Below, piece after piece: positions 33,091 through 44,018 of a stretch of DNA of 64,000 nucleotides. The stretch comes from Kalaharituber pfeilii. Taxonomy: Eukaryota; Ascomycota; Pezizomycetes; Pezizales; Pezizaceae. A model generated the notes under the pieces. It saw only the letters and a program-made list of their open reading frames with translations. It was not told the origin of the DNA and ran no database searches. The translations under genes were made by a program, and so were the position numbers. Each line of letters begins with the position of its first letter. Positions within the stretch are counted from its first letter, which is position 1. The DNA lies in NCBI GenBank assembly GCA_015179045.1, contig WHUZ01000040.1, forward strand, positions 372,001 through 436,000. Reading direction: 5' to 3'.

Positions 33091-36000
33091 CTAATGAAAA
33101 TTACTTTTGCACCACGTACGAAGTAGCTCGACAACAACCTCATGTCCTGCCTCAGCTGCCAATGACAACGGCGTCTGACCATTAACATCCTTCGAGTTTA
33201 CATCCACGTCGTCCCGGTTGATGAGTAGCCGCACAACTGCCTCGTGCCCATTCATAGCTGCAAGTGATAATGGTGTGTAGCCATCATTAGCTCGTGCATC
33301 ATTTTTCACGTCTGGTCGCTCAAGGAGCAGCCGCACAACATCTTCGTGGCCGTTCATAGCTGCAAGTGATAACGGTGTGTCACCATCATTAATCTGTTCA
33401 TTGATGTCCCCATCCTGGCGCTCAAGAAGCAGCCGCACAATAGCCTCCTGCCCATTCATAGCTGCAAGTGATAATGGTGTGCAGCCATAATTATTCTGTG
33501 CATTGATGTCCACATCCTGCCGCTCGAGGAGCAGCTGCGCAACAGCCTCATGACCATTCATCACTGCAAGTGATAATGGTGTGTTGCCATCATTATTCTG
33601 TTCATCGATGTCCACATTCTGCCGCTCAAGAAGCAGCTGCACAACAGCCTCATGGCCATTCATAGCTGCAAGTGATAACGGTGTGTAGCCCTCATTGGCT
33701 CGTGCATTGATGTCCACATCCTGCTGTTTGAGGAGCAGCCGCACAACAGCCTCATGGCCATTCATAGCTCCAAGTGATAACGGTGTACAGCCGTAGTTAG
33801 TCTGTGCATTGATGTCCATATCCTGCTGCTCAAGCAGCAGGTGCACAACAGCCTCATGGCCGTTCATAGCTGCAAGTGCTAATGGAGTGTCACCATAAAT
33901 ATCTTGTGCATCAATGACCATATCCTGCCGCTCAAGCAGGAGCCGCACAATAGCCTCTTGTCCTTTATTAGCTGCGAACATCAATGGTGTCCAGCCGTCG
34001 TCATCTTTCGAGTTGACGTCTACTTCCTTCCGTTCAAGTAACAGCCTCGCAATACTCTCATGCCCTTTATCTGCCGCATATGACAGTGGCGTCCAACCAT
34101 ACCCATCTCTTGATTCGCAGTTCTGGTCTTCCAGCAAGGAGATCAGATATTTGTCCAATCCAAAGGCAGCAGCGACATGTATTCCCAAGCATATCTGTGT
34201 AAAGCGATTCTCCCATACAGAGTATGATCTGCGGTCGCATGATTGAAGTAAGACTTGCAAGGCAAAATGGGATGGTTCGCTTTGAGTCTTTTGTAGCAAT
34301 CTCATAGCAAGTGTCGTAATAGAGTCATTGTCTTGTTGTGTTTGCACATAGAGACCCCAATGATGTGCTGCATATTCTAAAAAGGAAAAGCTTGTCATTC
34401 GTTGCTTAATATCATCTACTGTAGGACAAGGTAACCCTATTTTGTTGAAGTTGAGATATGTTAAACAGGTCGTTGCGGCAACGATATTACCATCAGGGAA
34501 GTATTCAGTACTATGCTGCTTGAGGTGCTCGGCCAATGAGAAATGCACGAGCCGAATTATTGAAGTTTCATCATCCACAATAACAAGCCCAAGACAACAT
34601 TTGAGCAATGCCTCCTTCGAATGAAGTCTTTCCTCATCTAGCTTAGTGTCACCTGGCCGTACTGAGAGTGCATGTCTGAGCTCATCTAATTTCAATGGTC
34701 GATAAGCAAGATGTAGCCACATCAACACTTGCATGCCCAACTTAGCCATATAGCTGGACATGGTGTTCTTGATTCTGTCAATCATGAGTGTAAAAGCACT
34801 ATTGAGGCCTCGCGGCAGTTCTTTTAGCGCATCCCGTCTTTCACTTATCGTTTGCTGCTGAAACACCACGTTGAGATGTAACTCAGGGAGTAGGAACCTT
34901 AATTGATTGGGTCAATAAGAATGATTATAAAGGCAAATAAGAATTTGCCCTACTTACATTCCTTCAGCCCTTTCGACAATAGTATTCACAATCTCATTTC
35001 TCAGTTTTTCGGTCATCAAATCTGGATTTTCATCGGCATCACATAAAATTCTGTAACGAACAAGTGCTTCAATATCGTCTGACTTTGCTACAATATCGAA
35101 TGTAGATTTGTGTTGAATGTTCAGATATTTATTGATATCTAGTTGTATATGGGACCGTCCAGTCAGGAATATCCGAGCACTTAGGAAGTCGTTCTGGAGA
35201 GCCTTAAGTAGAGTTTTTCGAGTTTCAAACTGTAACTCATCTAAAGCATCTATGCAGACAAAGATAGTATCAAATTGGGGTAAAGTCGAGCGTAGCATTG
35301 CTGAGATATCTTTTGTCTCTAATTTCTTCTCCTTCGTTTGAATAAATTTCAGTCGCTGAATCACTTCACTTGGTACTTCCGACACACTAGTTAGAAGCTG
35401 CTTAAGGAGGCTACCTAAGAGATTGATCGCGGTTTGTTTTGCTTGGTCACGATAGTCGCAATATAGACACACAACACCAACTTTTTCTGGCTGTAGAATT
35501 TCAGCAGTAAGGTGATCAATCACAATTGAAGTTATTACTGATTTCCCAGCACCTGGATCACTGTAACAGCACAGAATACGAGCACTTGCATCTTTTACAG
35601 CCTTATCACACCAACGTTGAAATCGGTCATCTTTTAAGAGCCAGGTGCATGTACCCTCAACCCAACTGGAGAGTACATCCTGGTGTTGCTTTAGAGGCTC
35701 TAGAGGTGACAGCATCTGCAGGAGTAGTCGGATCCTCTCAGCTGAATGCAGAAGTTAGAAATACGTATTCTATTGTTAAGAGAGGGCCCATACCTTCAGC
35801 ATTTAAAAGCATCTGTTTCGTTACTTCCAAATGCTTTGCTGAAATATCCATCATCTCTACTCATCTGATTAGCTGTGCAGTATTCATTTTTGCGAAAGAT
35901 ACTGACCATCTAGCTTCGCCAGTGGCACCACCTGTGATACAATATCATTGAGAATACATTGTATCTGTTCAAGTTTTCCAGGAACCTCTAATGCAATGTC

Positions 36001-37206
36001 AGTCCAGTCCACGTTTTTTCGGACGGAAATACAGACCCATTACCCTTTTCATATTAGCAATATCTGCACATTCTCGGACACATCTTTCCTGTTCATTGAT
36101 ATCATCAATGAATGGCTGAACATCAACAACAAATGATTTCATCATATTTGCGAGTCTTGTGATCCCTAGTCAGGTCAGGATCGATGTTGTTAAAAGTAGT
36201 ACTATTTTAACTACTTACTAGGTGTGGAAGGGTCAAAATACTGGCGTGCCTTCACAAAGAAAACAAGAATAGCAGCGTAAAGCTCTGGCAGAGCGTTTTC
36301 TAGCCGTTGTTGAAGTCTTTCTGTTGCTGAGGCAGTAGGAAGGATAATCTCCGGTACTTCGGCATAGACACTAGCATAGAACTCGTACGTTGCCAGCTTT
36401 TCGACAATCATAGCTATAACATGTGCCAACGTTTCCACTGCTTCCATATGATTTAGAGCAATCTGCCAGTAATCAACACTTGTATTCAAACGAGAGAGAA
36501 AAATAACATACCTGCATTACAAATCTAACGCCCGCCCAGGCTAGAGCTGTAACCTCCGGACTATGTTGTATAGCGGTATCCACAACCCTTGCATACTTGT
36601 CGAATATCTTCAGGATTGTTTGCAATTGTTGCATGACACCGGCAGCTTTCCGTTATCCTGAGTAATCTTGACGATGTTCTGTAATTCGTCTACCGTCGAT
36701 CGTACAATTTCACCTGCCGATTTAGATTCGTGGTGGGATTGATCGAGAGGTGGCAATTGTTTTTCTAAGAGTTTTTCCTGAGCTCTATCAAGCGACTTTT
36801 GCCACAGAGATGGGCTGTTGGTTGAAGTAGTACCGGCGACATGATTTGCAGCCTGCGAGGTAGGAGGGGGTGTTGATGCCTCAGCACCAGCATCACTATG
36901 GATAGCGTTCAAGGGTGAAGGGAATACTGGAGTGGATGCAGGTACCAGTGCTCCCGTAGTGATCTGACGAACTACTGAGAGTGAAGGAGATTCTGGTGTC
37001 CCTGCAAATACTGTACGCGAAACTATCCTTTGAAGCGAGGACTCTCCGTTTTTAATAAACCATTGAATAGGAGATCTTGACCTTTGTCGCTCCGCTTTTT
37101 GAATGTTTGAGGGGGATAAGTGCTCTTTTGAATCCGATTTCTGTGACCAAAAGGACCGAGGCCACTTCTTAGGACGCTCGTGAATCCTGCGATTTTTTCC
37201 GTCCAT
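33091..37206 (-). CDS. NACHT-ankyrin NOD-like receptor (NLR2)
   Basis: Intracellular STAND receptor. The ATG at 37206-37204 starts a serine/proline-rich leader, then a NACHT_N-type domain (LWQKSLDRAQEKLLEKQL; later HSPEVTALAWAGVRFVMQ and NHMEAVETLAHV). The NACHT NTPase in 35715-34958 has Walker A SDPGAGKS, Walker B FVCIDALDE and a sensor-like ARIFLTGR. A 60-nt intron (34957-34898) restores the join AEGM|F. The last exon has the RDALKELPRGLN and PLKLDELRHALS winged-helix motifs, then about ten ankyrin repeats to the stop at 33091. Clean introns include 36511-36463 (49 nt); the joins near 36640 and 36050-36010 could not be made in frame with confidence, so lesions there are possible. Family architecture suggests ligand sensing by the repeats and oligomerisation through NACHT. 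Confidence 0.85.
33112..34110 (-). repeat. Homogenised 102-bp ankyrin repeats of NLR2
   Basis: Roughly ten 34-residue units on the minus strand. Seven central ones share TPLSLAAMNGHEAVVRLLLE nearly unchanged, differing mostly at the beta-hairpin positions (NNYGC, ANEGY, NNDGN, INDGD). Flanking units are less alike. Confidence 0.88.
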
Positions 37207-37389
37207 GCTGTGTGTTTTCTGTGTTTTTATTTGACGTTGAAGGAGCCGATTTAGTTGTAGTGAGGAGTGCGCTATGCCAAATTGCGGGGAAGTGGAGATG
37301 TATTTCCTCCGCGGCGCCAAGAAATAGATAACACTAGAACGTCCAAAATTAACAGCAGACTTTGTGCATACAGACACTTGACCTCAATG

Positions 37390-38340
37390 CCCCCAGCATC
37401 GCCAAAAAATTGGTGAACCTCTCTGTTGGACGATCACACCTCTATAGCTCCAGTATCGGCTGCGCATGCGGCTGCGAATGTGCTCGTGCTGTTGCTATTT
37501 ACATTAGTGCTCCACAAGCGAGGTGCTTTCTCTGCCATACTTAGGCTGATTGCCTGTTGGTGGGGTCAATTTATCTGGCTTAGAAAGCGAGGTACTTTCT
37601 TCACCCTTTAAGGCTACATACTCCAAAGTGTTGTCACCAGTGATACTTTGCCTCTACGTAGATCTACTCGAGTGAGCATGCCATTGCCTCCAGCACTACA
37701 TGTCTCGCGGCAGTCGCTATCCTCCATTAAATGATTATGCGAACATCAGACCCATACCTCTGCTAATTACTTGCAGTACGTTTACGAAACACGAAGGTAA
37801 GTTCATAAACGTGTGGAACCCTGAGATGAGTAAGATCAATGAGGTTCTAGCTAGATCTAATGTACTTGCTGCACAGTGATCAAAAATGGAAGCGGGATTC
37901 ATGGGCGAAGCTGTAACGTTAAATGCGTAAGTGTGATACCAAGACTTATTGTAGTAACCGTTACATGCTCCTGTATCCAAACTTTCGCCTTGATGCAGCT
38001 GCGGGTACGTACACCTGAGTTGCTATCCCCTCACTGTGTGGCTTATTGCACTCTTTTCTATTGGTGCTGTTACTACTGTTCCTTATCTTCACATAAGTTC
38101 TACTTGAAGGCAATCCTGCACTATCTTTGTTTTTCGTTTGCTGAAGCTTCATTGTGATTCCTTCTACATCTTCTGGACTCTTGTCGCCGGTGGAAAAGTA
38201 TAGGGTTATAATGAGGCATACGTGAGTAGATGTCTGACAAGAAAGCTATTAATATTGCGAATTTCATGTCCGACAATATTCAGTCGAATACTTTTAGGTA
38301 CACTAAAAAAAATATAGTAAGGATTCACTATTTGCAATCG
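37390..38340. other. Intergenic, nothing recognised
   Basis: No gene recognised between the NLR2 start and the ORF1-only LINE. It would include the NLR2 promoter. Confidence 0.4.
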
Positions 38341-38958
38341 TACCAATTGTACTCGCTCTTTCAAAAAGTATGATCGACACCCCAAATGCAGGCAGCGCGC
38401 CTGCCACAACACTGAAATCACCTACCCCCACCCCCACTCCTCCCCCCCGCTCCCGGAATTTCTCTCCACGCCGCCCCCAGGACCCACCTCCACGCCCCAA
38501 AGCCAGCACACACGCCCCAACCAGACCCGACAACACCATGACGAAATACGGGATTGTCGTCCACGGCATACCCCTGAGGAAAGACTTGGGGAACGTTAGA
38601 AGATGGTTGGAGGCCACCAACAAAGACATCGGAAAGATCATAGGGATCAGATGGCTGCGGAGAAAGGCAATCTTAGTGGAGGAAGGTAAGCAGACTAGTT
38701 CCGCGGCGGTATACTTGGAGACAAAGAAGGAAAGTGGGAGAGTCAAACTCGGAGGAAGGTTGTTGTGGATGAGCGTGTATGAGCCGGACAGAGGAAGGAA
38801 ATAGGCAGATCCCGGCTCATGACTCTTGGCTTTGACATTCCACAGGCATTATGTACGAGCACCGCGGGCACCACATGTATCTATTTACTTTTTTTTTTTT
38901 TCCCTTTATTTTTAATAAACCCTCGCCATAGCGGCATGCGAGTACTGATATATAAAAA
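38340..38958 (+). mobile_element. ORF1-only non-autonomous LINE, copy 2, 5'-truncated
   Basis: The end of a gag-like ORF (stop at 38804) is followed by about 120 nt of 3' UTR, a short tail A (CCTCGCCATAGCGGCATGCG, AGTACTGATAT) and poly(A). There is no ORF2. The left boundary and flanking duplication could not be fixed. Confidence 0.75.
38370..38804 (+). CDS. LINE ORF1 C-terminal half (gag-like), copy 2
   Basis: An uninterrupted 144-residue frame: a proline/threonine-rich leader, then the RRM-like gag core YGIVVHGIPLRKDLGNVRRW, IIGIRWLRRK, TSSAAVYLE and RVKLGGRLL, ending at VYEPDRGRK with no zinc knuckle. The corresponding core in copy 1 needs a frameshift and in copy 3 is preserved. Whether it is expressed is unknown; it lacks the N-terminal MPK... 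start seen in the other copies. Confidence 0.7.
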   Translation: MIDTPNAGSAPATTLKSPTPTPTPPPRSRNFSPRRPQDPPPRPKASTHAPTRPDNTMTKYGIVVHGIPLRKDLGNVRRWLEATNKDIGKIIGIRWLRRKAILVEEGKQTSSAAVYLETKKESGRVKLGGRLLWMSVYEPDRGRK

Positions 38959-39370
38959 AAAAATATTGGAATGGCTGACAAGCGCATAATTAGTCGGCTG
39001 TTCCAATACTTTCTAAACGAGCGAGTACAGTAGTTTCGCTGATCGTGTGCCTCTGACATTCAGTTTGTGCTACTGGTACTAGTGTGCAGTGTCTTAAGCT
39101 ATCATAGTAGCGACGCGACTTTATGCAGCACGTGAAACCCCGCTTTCTTGATCATGAGAAGTGACAGGGTACAGTTGTTGATGCATAACACGGGCAACAA
39201 TTCAACACTCTCGGATTGTATATTGTCTGGTTTGACTTATTAATGGAGTTATATCCTAACCAGATACACCATCATCCTTTCTTAGACAAACAAGCAGATT
39301 AATTCTAGCTCTCGATCTGCTGGCACTGGTACGCGTACGCACATTCGGTCGACCTCACACTTCAGTCAAA

Positions 39371-40919
39371 TTGTTCTCAACGATGACATCCAGAGCTCAA
39401 TTATTCATAGCACTCCCCCTCGACATTACCCTAATCATTATACCATTCCTCGCGCCAAACGAAATCGTTGCCCTTCGACTCGTCAACCGCTCCCATCATG
39501 CCATATTCACCTCGGAGCCTGTTTGTAAGGTCTCAGTACGCGTGTGGTTCGGGCATGAACCCACCACATCGTCTCTGGAGGATGAGGGCCAAATCAGCTT
39601 CAGAAAACTTTTTGACACGATCTACCTCCGCCGCGAGCGGTTCCGTCGCGGCCGCCCAACATCCCTCTCAGAGATCCAAGCGGGGTCGCCGATTCAGATG
39701 CTTCCATATGTGTCCAGGTTCGATCCCGGCCGCACAGTGCTCGTGTCCGTACAAAACGGAACCATTCTGGCTATCTATCAGCTGGATCTGCAGAACGCGG
39801 GAGTAGTATGTGAGCAACGCGACAAGGACATTTCAGGTAGTGATGTTAATGCTGCCCATGTGCGGAGGATTGATATTGGGAGCGAGGTTGAGCAGCATCC
39901 TGGGCTGAGGACAACGCCTGGCAAGCGAATGCGAATTGGTAGGGTGCTGGCGGGGCAGGATGGCAAGCTGTTGCTGCTGTTATTGAAGTGCGTGAAATAA
40001 GGGAGAGCGTTCCTTGACCCATATGTCGACAGCTACAGAACAGTCAGTATGCTCAACGCTAACACAACGAGAGAATGTATATAGTGTTGCTGCAGTTGGC
40101 GATAACGACGACGAGCGCGCCAACAAGGATGACGCGCAGCCAGGGCGGTTCTGGCCCCATGAGGAGTGCCAGGAAATCATGCTAGCGGTTGTCGACATCG
40201 ACGTCCCGTCGTCATCTAGTACCTCCTCACATCCAACGCATGTCAACAAAAGCTCCGCGTCCACCATCTGCCAGTTATGGCCCTGGACGTGTACGGACTT
40301 GTATCCATTCCACTACGCACCAAGATTTAGTCCCTGGACCTTCATGCTTCCAGCAGCCATAAACCGGCATTTTGCGGTATACATGTATCATGTTCCTAGC
40401 AGGGAACACCACTATAGTTTCGACTACAGGAGCACTTTTGTTGAAGACCGCAGTTTTGTCATTGACCGCAATTCTCCGGGTCTCCATCTCGCGGTCGTGC
40501 CGGTGCTGGGTCGCGGGCAGCTGCCAGTGACGCCCGTTCTAGGCAAATCCGCTCTACACCTGTTGGCCGATCCGGAGTTTGAGAAATGCGAAGCTCACGA
40601 GGCGGACATTGCTGTAGATCGGGCGGGAATATTCTTTTTCCACGCGATTAACAGGCGCAAGTTGATACGCCGGAGCACATTCCAATCGACCGCTAAACAT
40701 GTAATGCCACCGTTTGCAACGATTTGCATCGATATCTACAAAGTCAAATATGGGGCGTCGACCTCGCTGGTGGAGAATGGAAGGGCCGATCAAATTGTAA
40801 GCGGTGTGGAAAGAGTTGCGACGGTGGCATTGGATGGGGACTTGTTGTGTGACGTTCCCGAGTGGCCGGTGCAGACTAGGCCGGTGAGTACATCTTCTGT
40901 GCCTGTTCCCACAAGATAA
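39371..40919 (+). CDS. F-box-like protein (two exons probable)
   Basis: The N-terminus carries an F-box-like motif (LPLDITLIIIPFLAPNEIVALRLVNRSHHAIF), which in fungi docks SKP1 in SCF ubiquitin ligases. The first ORF stops at 40000; a second, 40014-40919, is in another frame with comparable codon use and the same strand, so an intron in about 39990-40035 is likely. I could not choose splice sites that keep phase, and a frameshift is possible. The second part has scattered WPWT, FHAINRRKL and VVPVLGRGQ segments like beta-propeller-type C-terminal regions of fungal F-box proteins, but no repeat is certain. Substrate unknown. Confidence 0.55.
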
Positions 40920-41044
40920 GCACTCACTAATGCAAATTGTGACTCGGACATATACTGCTTAAGCAGGAGTCCGCGGACAGCCTATCACTCAATCCTTCGT
41001 TCCATGCACCAACGCACCTGAAGCTTCCTGAAAGCAAACACCAT

Positions 41045-41767
41045 ATGACTCTGACCATGGTTTTTAAACGCACGCCAACACCCAAAAAGAAGGTAATTGT
41101 AGCAAGTTACACATTTCCCATGAGGGAGGGTGCCTTGCAAGATTTCCTCAGCCGGTGCAGCGATAATCGCTATGGGCTTTTAAGTGGAGACGAGGTGTTC
41201 GATCCCACCAAATTGCAATCGCCAGACCACCCCTTGACCAGCAAGCAGCTCACTCGGGGGGGGTATGTAACAGGTGATCCAGTGAATGTGTTGACTCCGG
41301 ACCTGCTCTGGTATCCTTCCGACGCCAAGCGGAGGGCTGGTGCACCCCTCGCGGCCCCGCCTCCTGCAACACACCTGGCCGACTACGTCTTGCTGCCGCC
41401 AATCATAGCTAAATGGCCACCTTATGCAAAGCGCTCCCTGGATGCCGTGGAAATCCCGTTGTTCAACTGCACCCAGTTCCGCTATTTTAGGGACATGCGC
41501 TCGGAGGAAAATGGCTGGAGCCTATCTATGAAACCCAGCTGGTCCGTCCGGTTGAGGCTAGAGCGTCGAGTCCGTCTCATCATCGGCGATTGTGAAGTTC
41601 AGAATAGGCGGGGTAGGAGAGGTGGCAGGGCTAACAGCTTCGGGACCCAACTGGAGGTGCCGATATCGATGACAGGGTCACTTGATGTACTAGCTGCGGG
41701 CGACGGGTGGGTGCTCTGTGGAACGTCGAATTCGGTGGTAGGGCAGTTCGTTATAAGATTCGACTGA
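41045..41767 (+). CDS. Hypothetical protein, possibly the 3' part of the F-box gene
   Basis: A 240-residue ORF 125 bp downstream of and on the same strand as the F-box gene. Its end (AAGDGWVLCGTSNSVVGQF) looks like a closing beta-propeller blade, which would suit a final exon of that gene. No family recognised, no signal peptide or membrane segment. It could equally be a separate gene. Confidence 0.4.
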   Translation: MTLTMVFKRTPTPKKKVIVASYTFPMREGALQDFLSRCSDNRYGLLSGDEVFDPTKLQSPDHPLTSKQLTRGGYVTGDPVNVLTPDLLWYPSDAKRRAGAPLAAPPPATHLADYVLLPPIIAKWPPYAKRSLDAVEIPLFNCTQFRYFRDMRSEENGWSLSMKPSWSVRLRLERRVRLIIGDCEVQNRRGRRGGRANSFGTQLEVPISMTGSLDVLAAGDGWVLCGTSNSVVGQFVIRFD

Positions 41768-41769
41768 TG

Positions 41770-42293
41770 GTGATAGCATGCTTCTGAGTGCTTCTAGCTA
41801 AATATATATATTCACTTTCGACTCTTTAGTTTTAATTATTATTTTATTTTTGTTTTTGTTGAGCGCTCGTATGTGTCCCTACTGCACCACGATGAGAGCT
41901 AATGAAGGTGATGCCGACAAGATCAAAGTACCACAGCGGCACGCGAGTTATGATATAAAAGAAACATCAAAGTAAAGTACAGTAGTACCTTACAATACCC
42001 AAATGAAAATTACCCCGTCCTGCTAGTTCAGGGCCGTCCTAAACGGCTTCTACGAGGATCAGCCTGATTTGTAATGATACAGTATACCTGAATGTATTAG
42101 ACCCAAGAAAACACCGCTTGGGACCTGGGAGCCCAAAAAATGAACTATCTATCAATAACAAATTACACTTCCGCACATCCTGCATGTCTAGTCAAGAGCA
42201 ACATGCACCAACACACAAGGGGAACCAGCAAAGAGATAGATATGACAATCCGGATGTAACGGCGGTCGTGGTCTAGAGCCCGTGGATGACGGC
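41770..42293. other. Intergenic, nothing recognised
   Basis: AT-rich sequence after the stop at 41767. A decayed tail-like GGCACGCGAGTTATGATATA lies near 41939 without flanking duplication. Confidence 0.4.
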
Positions 42294-42307
42294 GATCTAC
42301 GGAGCGC

Positions 42308-42340
42308 TGCGAGTAATGACATAAAAAAAAAAAAAAAAAA
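42308..42340 (+). mobile_element. Minimal LINE tail insertion (15 nt plus poly(A)) with TSD
   Basis: The insert is TGCGAGTAATGACAT plus poly(A), 33 bp in all, between perfect 14-bp duplications GATCTACGGAGCGC (42294-42307 and 42341-42354). The hairpin itself was not copied. Confidence 0.92.
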
Positions 42341-42936
42341 GATCTACGGAGCGCAGGCGGGCAGGAGGCAGCAGGCAACAGTTCAGCAGTTCGCAGCGGT
42401 AAGGCGGTTCAAAGCAGTACAGCAGTTCAGCGGGTTCGGCACAGCAGGTAACCACTCTACTTAGTAGAAACTAAATACAAGAGGTTGCGTAAAGAGAAAA
42501 GGAAAGGAGAACACGCAGCCATGAACACCACTTATATACACTTTTGAGACTGCAATACGCACTCAGGTTGCATCCTTTTTTACCCGTATACATTGTACCG
42601 ACATCCCGAAATGCTTGTCAGAGGTCATCTTAGCGTGGCGTTATTTACCCGGCTCGCTATACAATATCCCGTTACACCGGAAGTGCCAGCGGCCACCACC
42701 TTCACGAGGCTGAGGGTAGGCAAGGGGATGACCAAAGACTAGGGAGTGAGGATAGGAAGGAGGGAGGGAGGTGCAGAGTATGTGTGTGGGGAAAGGCAAA
42801 TGGTGGTCACTTGGCCTTCTAGTGTGAGGCAATGGAATACCCAGAAGGCGGGGGAAAGTGGGTCGATATGAATAAAGGCAGGTGGGTGGAAAGGCCAGAG
42901 GATGGTGAAGAGATGGACATCCCCGAACAACTGTTC

Positions 42937-42993
42937 ATCGCCATAGCCCATAGGGCGGCATGCGATCAATGATATTAAAAAAAAAAAAAAAAA
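42937..42993 (+). mobile_element. LINE tail A insertion with TSD
   Basis: A 57-bp insert (ATCGCCATAGCCCATAGGGC, GGCATGCGATCAATGATATT, poly(A)) between perfect 12-bp duplications GAACAACTGTTC (42925-42936 and 42994-43005). The outer stem is ATCGC/GCGAT, a compensated variant of CTCGC/GCGAG. Confidence 0.93.
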
Positions 42994-43078
42994 GAACAAC
43001 TGTTCCACTACATCAAAGCGTAGGGAGCGAAGCGAGGCGGAGAAGGTGATGAGGAATGTAGATATTGGAACTGGGTTT

Positions 43079-43188
43079 TATGCTTGCCTCCGAGCAGCGA
43101 GGGCTCCGGCCCAGGGGCCCTTCCATGGCAAACAGCTGCAAGCGGGGCTATCTGATAGTTAAAAAAACAAAAAGAGAAAAAAAAAAAC
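43079..43188 (+). mobile_element. LINE 3' end, family B
   Basis: GGGCTCCGGCCCAGGGGCCC and CCATGGCAAACAGCTGCAAG, then CGGGGCTATCTGATAGTT and an A-rich tail. It corresponds to the last 100 nt of the LINE at 45727-48556. Flanking duplication not resolved. Confidence 0.7.
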
Positions 43189-43635
43189 ATTCGTAAGTAT
43201 TAACGTATGTGCACCTGTCTTATAGGCCGGGTTCACAGGTTGCACTGCGTGCCGACAACTCCTCAACGGCGCAGCTGATAGTACAAACATGTTATACCCT
43301 GCTAGGCGTAGAGTGATCATGTCATGGCCTCAGATGGATACCTAACAAGCACACTTTGTCCTGCCTTTTTCAGGTCCGTTCAATAGCGGAGTGCATTACA
43401 AACAATCAAAGTCCAGTTCATGTTACTAGAGAATAACTATATGTACGTCCGCAGAGGACGGGGGACCCGGAATCATCTCTACCGAATGCGAAATGCATGA
43501 GGGTGTCAAGGTTTTTAATGATCATTTAGGAGGTTAATTGAGTTCACATATGCCGTACCAGAAGTTATATAAATGCATCATGATATGAATTTGAAAGATA
43601 TTTTGTGACAACATGTGTATTTATGCTACGTGTTT

Positions 43636-43697
43636 GCCCTGCCATGGCGAACAGCTACAAGCGGGGTCACGTGAAATAAAAAAAAAAAAAAAAAAAA
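43636..43697 (+). mobile_element. LINE tail B insertion with TSD
   Basis: A 62-bp insert (GCCCTGCCATGGCGAACAGC, TACAAGCGGGGTCACGTGAA, then A-rich) between 13-bp duplications ATGCTACGTGTTT (43623-43635 and 43698-43710). It landed at the left boundary of the family-A fragment that follows. Confidence 0.9.
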
Positions 43698-43710
43698 ATG
43701 CTACGTGTTT

Positions 43711-43850
43711 TCACCCGCACCATGCTCGATCGTCGCGGGCAAAACATGTAATTAGACGTAGTTAACTTTTGTTTCCTTTCCTTTAAATAATAAACCCTCG
43801 CCATAGCCCACAGGGCGGCATGCGAGTATTGATATAGAAACAAAAAGAAT
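43711..43850 (+). mobile_element. LINE family A 3' fragment with TSD
   Basis: About 140 bp of family-A 3' UTR and full tail A, followed by a third copy of ATGCTACGTGT at 43851-43861. Its left duplication is the one reused by the tail-B insertion, so this fragment arrived first. Confidence 0.82.
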
Positions 43851-44018
43851 ATGCTACGTGTGAAAGTCTCAGCGTGACTGCGTACGAGTAATGAACCAAA
43901 AAAAAAAAAAAAAAAAATAACATGTGAAAGACTGAAATATTGCTACATCCATGACTATAGTAGCCTCAGCTTTTGTTATTCCGGCCCAGTCCCCAACAAC
44001 GGCATCATAATTCGAAAG

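Noticed and set aside
33112..34110. Regular 102-bp DNA repeat as a satellite
   Set aside because: The periodicity is the 34-residue ankyrin repeat in an open frame continuous with NACHT motifs.
38303..38746. Minus-strand ORF of 147 codons
   Set aside because: Antisense of the ORF1 copy 2 gag core, which is conserved in sequence with the other copies.
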